Shown here: piece after piece, positions 1-8,744 of the stretch
How positions within the stretch are numbered: position 1 is the first letter of the stretch
Layout: the number at the start of each line of letters is the position of its first letter
Assembly (NCBI GenBank): GCA_016178055.1
Contig: JACOUC010000051.1
Span: forward strand, 1-36,411
Length of the DNA: 36,411 nt
Direction of reading: 5' to 3'
DNA from: Chlamydiota bacterium
Lineage (GTDB): Bacteria; Auribacterota; JACPWU01
Program-made: the position numbers and the translations under genes
Notes under the pieces: generated by a model
The model's input: only the letters and a program-made list of their open reading frames with translations
Told to the model about the DNA's origin: nothing
Databases searched by the model: none

Positions 1-150
1 ATGGAGATGGGCTTCGGCAGCGACCAAGGGGTGATAGGATTTTTTACCGATGTGTTCTGGATTGTAACCTTTGACTCCCCCCTCTTGATGACCGTAGAGG
101 GTCTTGGCTGTAGAATCAAAATCAATACAGTAGCTGGGCAAGATGAAGCT
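1..150 (-). pseudogene. IS1380-type transposase fragment
   Basis: On the minus strand, 50 codons read through the left edge of the window without a stop. They contain a CIDFDST block followed by LYGHQEG, a GYNP box and SYHPL. This is the region around the first catalytic Asp of IS1380-family DDE transposases. The frame is closed upstream by a stop at 160-162 and no N-terminal half follows to the right, so this is a 5'-truncated remnant whose C-terminal part lies outside the window. The stretch 151-307 between it and the end of lysA shows no gene that I can recognise. Confidence 0.7.
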
Positions 151-307
151 AACTAAAAGTTAGGTTCATCTGCAAGAACATTTTATCGCTAAAACCCTTG
201 ATGGGCTTGCTTGGAAGTTCAATATATTTAATTTTTCACGCAGGATCTAAGTAATTAATTTTCAGAGTGCCAATATGTAGAGGGGATCTTTCTTGAGATT
301 TTTCAAA

Positions 308-1594
308 TCAAAGCGTCTTTTCTCCACGGATTAAATCTTCCAAGTGCTCCCTTTCTCTCACAATAGAAAAGCGGTCGCCCTGGACCAAAACTTCTGCTGC
401 TCGGGGGCGAGAATTATAATTGGAGGCCATGGAAAAGCCATAAGCTCCGCTCGACATGATCGATAAAATTTCACCGGGATCCACTGGACTCATCGGACGA
501 TCTTTGGAAAAAAAATCCCCTGATTCACAGATAGGACCTACCACATCTGACATTGCTTTTCCTAAATGGCGATCGACAACCGGCAAGATCTCATGATAAG
601 CCCCATAAAGACTGGGGCGAATTAAATCATTCATACCTGCATCGACAATGACAAAATTCTTGAGTGGATTTGTCTTTAAATATAAAACTTTTGTCAGAAG
701 CGCTCCAGCATTACCGACAATGAATCGCCCGGGTTCAATCAAAATTTTAAGTCCTAATCCACGAATCAAAGGAAGAATAGCCTTCGCAAAAGCATCCGCT
801 GTAGCCGGCGTCTCTTCTTTATAAATAATTCCAAGCCCACCTCCAATATCTAAAAATTCTAGAGGAACTTTCAAATCTCTCAATTTCTGAATGAGCGGAA
901 TAATTCTTGAAACGGCTTGTTGATAGGGTGCTGGATCTACAATTTGAGATCCAATGTGCATGTGAAGCGCAATGGGACGAACGCCTTTTAAGGTCATCGC
1001 TTTTCGATAGGCCTCAAGAGCAGCCTCAATGTCGAGCCCAAATTTATTTTCAGCTTTCCCCGTTGAGGTATATTGATGGGTTTTTGGATCCACATCTGGA
1101 TTGACCCGAATGGCGACTCCGGCCACTTGACCGAGGCGACAAGCCACGGCATCGATTTCCTCTAATTCTGGAAACGATTCTACCGTAAAAAAAAGAATCC
1201 CAGACTTTAAGGCGTATTCAATTTCCTGAGCGGTTTTCCCAACCCCTGCAAAAACAATTTTTTGAGAATCGGTCCCAATCTTTAACGTACGAAACAATTC
1301 TCCCCCAGATACAATGTCAAAACCTGAGCCCTGATCTCTTAAAACTTTTAAAATGGCGAGGTTAGAATTGGACTTTACGGAATAACAAATTAAATGATTG
1401 ACTTCAGAAAAAGCTTTTTCTAATTTTTTAAAATGATCGATGAGGGTTTTGGAACTATAAACATACACAGGCGTTCCGACCTCTCGAGCAATTTTTCCGA
1501 GGGGAACTTCTTCACAATATAAATGATCATTTTTGTAATGAAAGTCATGCATGATATCAATTGCGGATTGCGAATTTCGGATTGCGGATTTCAT
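308..1594 (-). CDS. lysA: Diaminopimelate decarboxylase
   Basis: PLP-dependent decarboxylation of meso-diaminopimelate to L-lysine in the cytoplasm. The 428-residue protein has the fold type III barrel signatures: YSVKSNSN near residue 72 carrying the PLP lysine, HMHIGSQI, the glycine-rich DIGGGLG phosphate-binding loop, EPGRF, and the C-terminal CESGDFF and GAYGFSMASNYN blocks. The start codon overlaps the argH stop (ATGA) and has a GAGGA Shine-Dalgarno about 8 nt upstream. A later ATG at 1552 would begin closer to the conserved domain but has no ribosome-binding site. The first 13 residues ([13 protein letters not shown]) are encoded by 7-nt tandem repeats. It is the last gene of the arg operon, which is an uncommon position for lysA. 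Confidence 0.95.
   Translation of the reverse strand: MKSAIRNSQSAIDIMHDFHYKNDHLYCEEVPLGKIAREVGTPVYVYSSKTLIDHFKKLEKAFSEVNHLICYSVKSNSNLAILKVLRDQGSGFDIVSGGELFRTLKIGTDSQKIVFAGVGKTAQEIEYALKSGILFFTVESFPELEEIDAVACRLGQVAGVAIRVNPDVDPKTHQYTSTGKAENKFGLDIEAALEAYRKAMTLKGVRPIALHMHIGSQIVDPAPYQQAVSRIIPLIQKLRDLKVPLEFLDIGGGLGIIYKEETPATADAFAKAILPLIRGLGLKILIEPGRFIVGNAGALLTKVLYLKTNPLKNFVIVDAGMNDLIRPSLYGAYHEILPVVDRHLGKAMSDVVGPICESGDFFSKDRPMSPVDPGEILSIMSSGAYGFSMASNYNSRPRAAEVLVQGDRFSIVREREHLEDLIRGEKTL
1560..1594. repeat. Heptad repeat, GCGGATT family, at the argH/lysA junction
   Basis: Five consecutive 7-nt words (ATTGCGG, ATTGCGA, ATTTCGG, ATTGCGG, ATTTCAT) run without a phase break. They form the lysA start codon and its first dozen codons, and the last word also includes the argH stop. 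The same word family occurs at 2982-2997 and around the tRNA-Arg genes. Confidence 0.85.
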
Positions 1595-2997
1595 GCCACG
1601 GTCCTCGTCTTATGAGTCCGTCCTAATGTTCTATTCCATTTTTCCAACTGTTTCTTAACCTCTATCGGATTCGTACTCCCTAAAGATTTTTTCGCATGAA
1701 CCGAGGCTTGCCATCCTAATAAATTTTTGAAATTCTGATCGAAGGCTTTTGAAAATTTTCGAATCTCTTCTAGAGATAAATCCTGAAACCCTTTTTTTTG
1801 ATCAAGGCAATATCGAACCATCTCTCCTACAATTTTATGAGCCTGTCGAAAAGGAATACCCTTCTTCACTAAATATTCTGCTAAATCTAGGCTTGAAGTA
1901 AAATCTTCTTTTTCGGCCAAGGCTTCTGGGCAAAATCGAATCTGAGGAACGAGCTCAATAAAAATTTCTAAAATCAATTGTAGTTGATCGATCGAATCAA
2001 AAATGGCTTCTTTATCCTCTTGTAAATCGCGATTATAAGTCAGCGGAAGCCCTTTTAAAAGAACGAGAAGGCTTGAAAGATTTCCGATTAATCGACCTGT
2101 TTTCCCTCGAGCCAATTCAAATGCATCCGGATTCTTCTTTTGAGGCATAGCGCTCGACCCTGTGGTAAAGGCATCTGGAAGCTCCACAAAACCAAATTCA
2201 AAACTGGACCAAAGAATCATTTCTTCTGAGAATCGCGATAAATGAACCCCTAAAATGGCCAAAACGGATGCCACTTCAATGACAAAATCTCGATCGCTCA
2301 CGGCATCCATGCTGTTCTCGGATATTTTTGAAAAATCCAATTCTCGAGCCAAAAATGCACGATCCGTTTCAAATGAGGTTCCTGCCAAAGCACAAGACCC
2401 CAAGGGGAGAACATCCATTCTTAAATTTGCATCTTCTAAACGGGTCTGGTCCCGCTCTAGCATCTCAACATAAGCTAAAAGGTGATGTGCCAATAAAACC
2501 GGCTGCGCCCTCTGAAGATGAGTATAGCCAGGAATAACGAGCTCTCCTTGGCTTTTAGCCAAACTTAAAAACGCTGACTGTAGCGAGCAAATTAATTTTT
2601 TAAATTTGTCCATTTCATCTCTTAGATAAAGTTTCAGATCTAAAACAACCTGATCATTTCGACTCCGAGCCGTATGAAGTTTATCCGCCACATCTCCTAT
2701 CTTTTTCCTCAATGCACATTCAATATGGGTATGAACATCTTCTAATTTTTCATCCCAACGAAATTGATTTCTCTCAATGAGATTAAGAATTTCTTTAAGT
2801 CCTTGAAAGATGAGATCACATTCTTTTCGAGTGATCACCTTTGATCTCTCAAGCATTTTAGCGTGAGCGATTGAGCCTGTAATGTCATAAGAGGCCAGTC
2901 GGCAGTCAAAATGGACCGAAGCACTTAACTTTTCCATCAAGGGATGTGTCCCCGATTGAAAGCGACCGCCCCACATTTTTTTAATTGCGGATTTCAT
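1591..2997 (-). CDS. argH: Argininosuccinate lyase
   Basis: Cleaves argininosuccinate to arginine and fumarate, the last step of arginine synthesis. At 468 aa it is full length for the fumarase/aspartase superfamily. It shows the N-terminal MWGGRF block, [20 protein letters not shown] with the catalytic-region His, and the family signature [13 protein letters not shown] with the mobile-loop serine. The start at 2997 overlaps the argG stop (ATGA) and has an AGGAAAG box about 9 nt upstream. The more canonical start MWGGRF, seven codons on, has no Shine-Dalgarno, so the extra MKSAIKK is probably translated. That tail comes from the same 7-nt repeat words found at the lysA start. Confidence 0.96.
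   Translation of the reverse strand: MKSAIKKMWGGRFQSGTHPLMEKLSASVHFDCRLASYDITGSIAHAKMLERSKVITRKECDLIFQGLKEILNLIERNQFRWDEKLEDVHTHIECALRKKIGDVADKLHTARSRNDQVVLDLKLYLRDEMDKFKKLICSLQSAFLSLAKSQGELVIPGYTHLQRAQPVLLAHHLLAYVEMLERDQTRLEDANLRMDVLPLGSCALAGTSFETDRAFLARELDFSKISENSMDAVSDRDFVIEVASVLAILGVHLSRFSEEMILWSSFEFGFVELPDAFTTGSSAMPQKKNPDAFELARGKTGRLIGNLSSLLVLLKGLPLTYNRDLQEDKEAIFDSIDQLQLILEIFIELVPQIRFCPEALAEKEDFTSSLDLAEYLVKKGIPFRQAHKIVGEMVRYCLDQKKGFQDLSLEEIRKFSKAFDQNFKNLLGWQASVHAKKSLGSTNPIEVKKQLEKWNRTLGRTHKTRTVA
2982..2997. repeat. Short heptad repeat at the argG/argH junction
   Basis: Two words (ATTGCGG, ATTTCAT) identical to words at 1560-1594 form the argH start codon, overlap the argG TGA and encode the first residues MKSAI of ArgH. 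The junction is a near copy of the argH/lysA junction. Confidence 0.7.
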
Positions 2998-4208
2998 GAA
3001 CGATTCTTTCCTAAAGTTTTCTCTCTCATCGCCTGCAACTTCAATCGTAATGCATTCAATCGAATAAAGCCTGTGGCATCTTTTGGGTCATAGAGAGATC
3101 CGCCTTCAAAGGTCGCTAAATCCTGCAAATAGAGGGAATAAGGGGATTTTCGGCCCGTGACCCTGCAACTTCCCTTATAGAGCTTAAGCCTGACTATGCC
3201 TGAAACATTTTTTTGAGTTTCTTCAATTGTTTTATTGAGAAGTCTCATTTCAGGAGAAAACCAGAACCCGTAATACACAAGCTCGGAATATTTTGTGATC
3301 AAACTGTCTTTAAAATGCATCACTTCCCGGTCCAATGTTAAACCCTCTAGCGCCCGATGGGCTGCTAAAAGAAGGGTTCCTCCTGGCGTCTCGTAGACTC
3401 CTCTGGATTTCATTCCTACAAAACGATTTTCTACCACATCAACGCGGCCAATCCCGTGAGATCCCCCGAGCTCATTCAGTTTTTTTAACAAGTCATGGGG
3501 CTTGAGAGCTTTTCCATTCACTTGAGTGGGAGATCCTTCTTTAAATTCAATTTCTATCTCCTCAGGTTTATGGGGTGCACGCTCTGGGCTCACCGTCAAT
3601 TTAAATATGTCCTCGGGCGGGGCGGACCATGGGTCCTCTAAAATTCCGCCCTCAAAACTAATGTGGTATAAATTTCGATCGCTGGAATAAGGTTTAGATT
3701 TTGTCACAGGAACCGGAATTTTATATTTTTCGGCATAGTCAATTAGATCCGTTCGAGAAGAGAAATCCCATTCTCGCCATGGAACAATAATTTTAAGTGA
3801 AGGATTTAAGGCCATATAGGTCAACTCAAATCGGACCTGATCATTCCCTTTCCCAGTTGAGCCATGAGCGACAAATTTGGCCTTTTCCTTTTTTGCAATT
3901 TCCACCTGTTTTTGGGCAATGATCGGACGAGCAATGGATGTCCCCAAAAGATATTGTCCCTCATAAATCGCGTTCGCCTTGATCATTGGGAAAATAAAGT
4001 CGCTCACAAATTCTTCCCTAAGATCTGCCACATAGACCTTACTGGCCCCTGTTTTCATCGCCCGTTCAGAGATATTGTCCAACTCCCCTCCCTGACCTAA
4101 ATCCGCAACATAGGCAATGACATTGAGTCCCTTTTGATACTTCAACCAATGTAAAATAACAGAGGTATCGAGTCCTCCAGAATAGGCAAGAACCACTTTT
4201 TCTGACAT
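2994..4208 (-). CDS. argG: Argininosuccinate synthase
   Basis: ATP-dependent condensation of citrulline with aspartate to argininosuccinate. The 404-residue length is typical. The N-type ATP pyrophosphatase loop SGGLDTS lies at residues 10-16, followed by [15 protein letters not shown] (citrulline/aspartate and ATP contacts) and the PWREWDF block. The ATG at 4208 has a strong AAAGGAG five nucleotides upstream. It is preceded by a 48-nt gap after argF and overlaps argH by 4 nt, consistent with co-transcription and translational coupling in the arg operon. Confidence 0.97.
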   Translation of the reverse strand: MSEKVVLAYSGGLDTSVILHWLKYQKGLNVIAYVADLGQGGELDNISERAMKTGASKVYVADLREEFVSDFIFPMIKANAIYEGQYLLGTSIARPIIAQKQVEIAKKEKAKFVAHGSTGKGNDQVRFELTYMALNPSLKIIVPWREWDFSSRTDLIDYAEKYKIPVPVTKSKPYSSDRNLYHISFEGGILEDPWSAPPEDIFKLTVSPERAPHKPEEIEIEFKEGSPTQVNGKALKPHDLLKKLNELGGSHGIGRVDVVENRFVGMKSRGVYETPGGTLLLAAHRALEGLTLDREVMHFKDSLITKYSELVYYGFWFSPEMRLLNKTIEETQKNVSGIVRLKLYKGSCRVTGRKSPYSLYLQDLATFEGGSLYDPKDATGFIRLNALRLKLQAMREKTLGKNRS

Positions 4209-4256
4209 AAATGCTCCTTTAGCTTAAAAAGTCGAATATCAAATTTTCTTTTATCC

Positions 4257-5204
4257 TTAATTTTGATTTTTGATCTTTGATTTTTGATTTTGACTATCCA
4301 TCAGCATCACCATTAAAGCCTTTTGAGTATGCAAACGATTTTCGGCTTGGTCAAAAACAATCGATTGAGGATGTTCCATGACCCCATCTGTAATTTCTTC
4401 CCCTCGATGGGCTGGAAGACAATGCATCACCCATGCCGCTTTGGGGGCCGCTTTCAAAAGTTCTTCATTAATCTGATAATTCGCTAAATCCTTCAATCTT
4501 TTTTTATTCTCACTTTCCTGGCCCATGCTCACCCAAACATCCGTGTAAATGATGTCGGCATCTCGAACCGCCGCAATGGGGTCCCGAGTTGCTTCAAAAA
4601 AGGAAGATCCGACCGAAGAAAGTTTGACGGCTGTACGAACGGCCTCGCTTTTAGGCCAATAACTGGGCGGAGCCGCAATCACCAGTTTAATCCCTGTCAT
4701 CGCCGCTCCCACAAGCCAAGTATGAGCCATGTTGTTAGCACCATCCCCAATATACACCACTTTTAAATCTTTTAAACTTCCTCGTTTTTCAAGAATTGTA
4801 AAAAGATCGCAAAGGATTTGGCAAGGATGAGAGGTATCCGTAAGTCCATTAATAATAGGAATCGATGCGCTTTTTGAAAATTCAACAATTTCATCATGAG
4901 CATAGGTCCGAATCACAATGGCACTGAGATATCGCGAAAGAACCTTTGCCGTATCCGAAACCGTTTCCCCGCGTCCCAGTTGAAGTTCATCGGCATCGAG
5001 AAAAATGGAATCTCCTCCCAATTGCGAAATTCCTACTTCAAAAGACACTCTTGTACGCGTCGAAGATTTTTTAAAAATAAGACCCAATGTTTTCCCAACC
5101 AAAAGAGGTTGAAGTGGATCTTTTTTGAGCTTTTTTGCCAATTCAAAAAGTTGGAATAATTCTTTTTGGGTTAAATCTTGTAAATCAATTAAATCTTTTT
5201 TCAA
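4257..5204 (-). CDS. argF: Ornithine carbamoyltransferase
   Basis: Transfers the carbamoyl group from carbamoyl phosphate to ornithine, giving citrulline. The 315-residue protein has the carbamoyl-phosphate motif STRTR at residues 48-52, HPCQ and the ornithine-binding MHCLPAHRG near residue 265. It begins with TTG at 5204-5202 overlapping the argD TGA; an AAGG lies about 8 nt upstream and no better start exists. The C-terminal tail (SQNQKSKIKNQN) is not part of the enzyme fold. It is encoded by 7-nt tandem repeats at 4259-4293, so a repeat appears to have extended the reading frame. Confidence 0.95.
   Translation of the reverse strand: MKKDLIDLQDLTQKELFQLFELAKKLKKDPLQPLLVGKTLGLIFKKSSTRTRVSFEVGISQLGGDSIFLDADELQLGRGETVSDTAKVLSRYLSAIVIRTYAHDEIVEFSKSASIPIINGLTDTSHPCQILCDLFTILEKRGSLKDLKVVYIGDGANNMAHTWLVGAAMTGIKLVIAAPPSYWPKSEAVRTAVKLSSVGSSFFEATRDPIAAVRDADIIYTDVWVSMGQESENKKRLKDLANYQINEELLKAAPKAAWVMHCLPAHRGEEITDGVMEHPQSIVFDQAENRLHTQKALMVMLMDSQNQKSKIKNQN
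4259..4293. repeat. Heptad repeat, ATTTTTG family, at the argF 3' end
   Basis: Five 7-nt words (AATTTTG, ATTTTTG, ATCTTTG, ATTTTTG, ATTTTGA) are in register. They encode the last residues of ArgF (KSKIKNQN) and are related to the paired arrays at 21614-21655 and 21684-21732. Confidence 0.85.
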
Positions 5205-6400
5205 ACCGATGCCTTACCCTTTCTAAAAACCTTTCTCACAATATCAATGGCTTGTAAAAGTTCCTTTTCCGTAATGGTCATGGCTGGCATAAATCGAATC
5301 ACGTTTCCCTGGGTACAATTGATCACCAGTCTTTCCTCCAGACATCGTTTGACCAATTCTACTCCATCAATCGAAAGTTCCATGGCCATCATCAGCCCCA
5401 TCCCCCGAACTTCTTTAATAAAATCAAATTCTTTCTTTAGAGATTCGAATGACTTTTTTAACAGCTTCCCCATTTTGGCTGAACGTTGGGCCAATTTTTC
5501 CTTGCGAAGAATTTCAAAAACAGCCAGGGCCGCTTTGCAAGCCAGTGGATTTCCGCCAAAGGTCGTTGCATGGGTCGCAGGCTGTAAAACATCTCCAATT
5601 CTCTTTTGAGCAATCATCGCGCCAATCGCAATTCCGCCTCCTAAAGTCTTAGCGAGCGTCATGATATCAGGCTCAATTCCAAAATGTTGATAAGCAAAAA
5701 TTTTTCCTGTGCGACCCATCCCCGTCTGGACTTCATCTAAAATAAGCAGGGCGTCACGTTCGGTACAAAGGCGTCGTGCCTCCTTTAAAAATTCAGGAGT
5801 TGCAATATGAACGCCTCCTTCTCCTTGAATAGGCTCTAAGAGAACCGCAATAATCTCTCCATCAAATGCCTTACGAAGAGCTTCAACATCATTAAAAGGA
5901 ACATGAATAAATCCAGGCACCAAAGGGTCAAAACCTTGCTGATATTTGGGTTGCCCCGTGGCCGTCACAGCCGCAAGCGTCCTTCCATGAAAGGACCCTA
6001 ATGTCGAAATAATCTTGAACTTTCCTTTTTCATGCCCATATTTTCTTGCCAGTTTCATCGCCCCTTCATTGGCCTCAGCTCCACTGTTACTAAAAAAGCA
6101 TTTTCCATCAAAAGAATTTTTGGAAATTTCCTTGGCCAAATCCCCCTGAACCTCATTGTAGTAATTATTCGCAATGTGCATGAGACGTCCCGCTTGCTCA
6201 CGCACGGCCTTTACCAGGGAGGGATGACAATGTCCTAAGCCGCTCACGCCCCAGCCTGGAAAACAATCCAAATATTTGTTTCCCTCAATATCCCAAAGAT
6301 AAGAGCCCTTGCCCTTGACAAAGACCACAGGATTTTTACGATAAGTCGGCATGACATATTGATCATAAAGCTGAATAATTTTTTTAGTTTTTTGGCTCAA
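5201..6400 (-). CDS. argD: Acetylornithine aminotransferase
   Basis: PLP enzyme that converts N-acetylglutamate semialdehyde to N-acetylornithine, with glutamate as amino donor. The protein is 399 aa. It has the class III aminotransferase markers: FSNSGAEANEGAMKLAR (PLP phosphate), SFHGRT, LLEPIQGEGG, ILDEVQTGMGRTG and the PLP lysine in LAKTLGGG near residue 250. A Shine-Dalgarno AAAGGAGA lies 9 nt before the ATG. It overlaps argF by 4 nt and follows argB after 17 nt. ArgD enzymes often also act as succinyldiaminopimelate aminotransferase; with lysA in the same operon a dual role is possible but is inference. Confidence 0.95.
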   Translation of the reverse strand: MSQKTKKIIQLYDQYVMPTYRKNPVVFVKGKGSYLWDIEGNKYLDCFPGWGVSGLGHCHPSLVKAVREQAGRLMHIANNYYNEVQGDLAKEISKNSFDGKCFFSNSGAEANEGAMKLARKYGHEKGKFKIISTLGSFHGRTLAAVTATGQPKYQQGFDPLVPGFIHVPFNDVEALRKAFDGEIIAVLLEPIQGEGGVHIATPEFLKEARRLCTERDALLILDEVQTGMGRTGKIFAYQHFGIEPDIMTLAKTLGGGIAIGAMIAQKRIGDVLQPATHATTFGGNPLACKAALAVFEILRKEKLAQRSAKMGKLLKKSFESLKKEFDFIKEVRGMGLMMAMELSIDGVELVKRCLEERLVINCTQGNVIRFMPAMTITEKELLQAIDIVRKVFRKGKASV

Positions 6401-6417
6401 TGAAGTGATTCTCCTTT

Positions 6418-7356
6418 CTAAGCTTGCTTTTCTTCTTCAAAGGGAAGGACCCGAACCTCTGCCTCTCCATCTCTAAAAATTTCTGTTCCAACTCCTTTAT
6501 CTGTAAAAATTTCTAATAAAAGAGAATGAGGAACACGGCCATCGATAATATGCGTTTTCTGAACCCCCGCTTCTACCGCCCGCATACAGGAGCGAACTTT
6601 GGGCAGCATCCCACCTATAATCACACCTTCTTCAATTAATTTTTTAACCTTACTTACGCTCAGAGTTGAAAAAAGCGTCTCGGGCTGACGAGGATCCTTC
6701 ATCACACCACTCACATCTGAAAGATAAATCAATTTTTCGGCCTTAAGGGCGCCTGCCAACTGACTGGCCACATGATCTCCATTAATATTATAGGCATTCC
6801 CCTCCAAATCAACTCCAATGGGGGTGACCACCGCCACAGCCTGTTTCTGAGTGAGTTTGCGGATGGGCTCAGGATTAATCCACTTCACTTCGCCTACATA
6901 TCCAATATCTATAAAATCAGTTTTTCCATCCGGGAGTCTCGTTTCGATGGGGGGATATTTACTCACCAAAATCATATTTTCAGTCCGGCCAGATACCCCC
7001 TTCACCCTTCCTCCAAAACTATGAATCATCTCAACCAATTCACGATTAATTTCCATCAGGGTCTCTTCTACCAATTGAATGGTTTCTTGATCCGTAACAC
7101 GCAACCCTTCGACAAAGCGAGGAACTTTGCCATGAAGCTTCATCTTTTCGCTAATTCGAGGGCCACCTCCATGAATGATAATCGGATTAATCCCCACACA
7201 TTCCATAAAAACCACATCGCGAAGAATTCCTTCCAAGAAATCCTTCTTATTCATCACACTTCCGCCAAATTTAATCACCACCGTCTTATTGCGAAAAGAC
7301 TGTATATAAGGAAGTGCTTCAATTAAGACGGATGCTTTTTCGATGTATTCTTGCAT
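6418..7356 (-). CDS. argB: Acetylglutamate kinase
   Basis: Phosphorylates N-acetylglutamate, usually the arginine-inhibited step. With the start at 7356 the protein is 312 aa. The amino-acid kinase fold is seen in VVIKFGGSVM, the IIHGGGPRIS loop, NINGDHVAS, LIYLSDVSGVM and GGMLPKVRSC. The N-terminal helix (MQEYIEKASVLIEALPYIQSF) is of the type that builds the hexameric, arginine-sensitive form of the enzyme, so feedback inhibition by arginine is plausible. An upstream extension of the frame to 7422 runs into a palindromic element and is unlikely to be translated. Confidence 0.95.
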   Translation of the reverse strand: MQEYIEKASVLIEALPYIQSFRNKTVVIKFGGSVMNKKDFLEGILRDVVFMECVGINPIIIHGGGPRISEKMKLHGKVPRFVEGLRVTDQETIQLVEETLMEINRELVEMIHSFGGRVKGVSGRTENMILVSKYPPIETRLPDGKTDFIDIGYVGEVKWINPEPIRKLTQKQAVAVVTPIGVDLEGNAYNINGDHVASQLAGALKAEKLIYLSDVSGVMKDPRQPETLFSTLSVSKVKKLIEEGVIIGGMLPKVRSCMRAVEAGVQKTHIIDGRVPHSLLLEIFTDKGVGTEIFRDGEAEVRVLPFEEEKQA

Positions 7357-7384
7357 AAAAATTCTCAACCTTCCCTCTTCCATA

Positions 7385-7532
7385 AACCAAGCGGGATCGC
7401 CTTGTACGGGGCGTTGAAGCACCTTGTTCCCCGGTCAGACGGTTCGAAAGAACCGTCTGGAACAAGGTGCTTCGTCGAGCTCATTTGCCGGCGGGCAATG
7501 AGCGTCCCCGGACAAGGCGATTCTGCTTGGTT
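7385..7532. repeat. Palindromic element A between argB and argJ
   Basis: A 148-nt element. Outer arms 7385-7405 and 7512-7532 pair, with AACCAAGC facing GCTTGGTT and CGCCTTGT facing ACAAGGCG. Inside are two domains. The first is a long hairpin (7416-7430 with 7459-7473, perfect over 15 nt) topped by CAGACGGTTC-GAAA-GAACCGTCTG. The second is a hairpin at 7479-7503. The boxes GGCGTTGAAG (7410-7419) and GAGCGTCCCCG (7500-7510) recur in element B at 20636-20785. It fills the only wide gap inside the arg operon. Confidence 0.85.
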
Positions 7533-7544
7533 AACCTCATTCCC

Positions 7545-8744
7545 TCACATATTAATATCCACATATTTGTGCGTAAGATCACAAGTCCAAATAGTGGCTT
7601 GCCCCTTTCCTTGTCCTAAACTTAGATGAATCTCAATTTGTTTTGCCTTCATCACTTTTCGCGCTTCTCCTAATTGAATCCCGGATGTTTTTCCCTGTTT
7701 AACAAAAGTGAGCCCGTTGAATTTCACTGAAACCTTTTCAGGAACAATAGAAATTCCCGCACTTCCAAGAGCCGCCATGAGTCTCCCCCAATTGGGATCC
7801 TGGGCATAAAGAGAAACCTTAAACAAATTTGAATTGGCAATGGCCCGAGCCCCCATTTCCGCCTCCTCATCCGTTCTTGCTTCGGTTACACGAACCTCGA
7901 CTAATTTTGTAGCACCCTCTCCATCCAGAGCAATTTTTTTTGCAAGCTTCAGGGTCATCAAAGAAAGGGCTTTGACAAAAATTTCATAATCAGAAGAACC
8001 TTCAACAATTTCCTCATTTCGGGCCATTCCATTGGCCATCAAAATGACAGAATCATTGGTACTCATATCTCCATCAACCGTAATGCAATTAAAAGAGCCA
8101 TCCACCGCCTTTTTAAGTGCATGTCGTAAAGCGGAAAGTTCAATCACTGCATCCGTCGTAATGTAACAAAGCATCGTTGCCATATTAGGCTCAATCATTC
8201 CAGCCCCTTTTGCCATGGCCCCTATTCGAACCTGTTTTCCCCCGAACGTCAATTCTACACCCATTGTTTTTGGAAAGGTGTCCGTGGTCAAAATAGCCTG
8301 AGAGGCTTCTATATCTCCCTTTCGAGAAAGGAATCTGACAATTTTTCTCACCCCCATCTCAACCGTATCCATCGGAAGTCTTTTCCCAATCACTCCCGTC
8401 GAGGAAACCAACACCTCTTCAGGTTTAATTCCTAATTCTTCGGCCATCACTTTAGCTGTTTTCCGTGCATCGCGAAAGCCTCCATCACCTGTACAAGCGT
8501 TTGCATTTCCGCTGTTAACAATAATGGCTCGAGCCGTTGAGCGTTTCATCACCTGACGACACCAACGAACGGGAGCGGCCGCAAAAGCATTTTTGGTAAA
8601 AGCCCCTGCAATCCTGGCTGGAATCTGTGAAACAATCGCGGCCATATCTTTTTTAGTCATTTTAATTCCGCAGTTGATTCCTGCAGCTAAAAAACCTTGC
8701 GGATACGAAACCGATGCGTGTGGAATCTCTTTAATGTGTTTCAT
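7545..8744 (-). CDS. argJ: Bifunctional ornithine acetyltransferase / N-acetylglutamate synthase
   Basis: Moves the acetyl group from N-acetylornithine to glutamate, which both starts and closes the cyclic pathway. That explains why no argA or argE is needed here. The 399-residue precursor carries the autoproteolysis site MAT-MLCY, with the nucleophile Thr190, preceded by AKGAGMIEPN. It also has VNSGNANACTG, GDMSTNDS and DGEGATKLVEV. It would be cut into alpha and beta chains. The start overlaps the argC stop as ATGA. Whether it also uses acetyl-CoA, as bifunctional ArgJ does, cannot be read from sequence alone but is expected because no argA is seen. Confidence 0.95.
   Translation of the reverse strand: MKHIKEIPHASVSYPQGFLAAGINCGIKMTKKDMAAIVSQIPARIAGAFTKNAFAAAPVRWCRQVMKRSTARAIIVNSGNANACTGDGGFRDARKTAKVMAEELGIKPEEVLVSSTGVIGKRLPMDTVEMGVRKIVRFLSRKGDIEASQAILTTDTFPKTMGVELTFGGKQVRIGAMAKGAGMIEPNMATMLCYITTDAVIELSALRHALKKAVDGSFNCITVDGDMSTNDSVILMANGMARNEEIVEGSSDYEIFVKALSLMTLKLAKKIALDGEGATKLVEVRVTEARTDEEAEMGARAIANSNLFKVSLYAQDPNWGRLMAALGSAGISIVPEKVSVKFNGLTFVKQGKTSGIQLGEARKVMKAKQIEIHLSLGQGKGQATIWTCDLTHKYVDINM

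Noticed and set aside
6772-7326. Long open frame of 184 codons antisense to argB
   Set aside because: It has no recognisable motif and lies entirely within argB in the opposite strand; codon composition follows from the argB frame.
7357-7422. N-terminal extension of ArgB reaching 7422
   Set aside because: The frame is open only because it enters palindromic element A. The start at 7356 gives the usual ArgB length and N-terminal helix.
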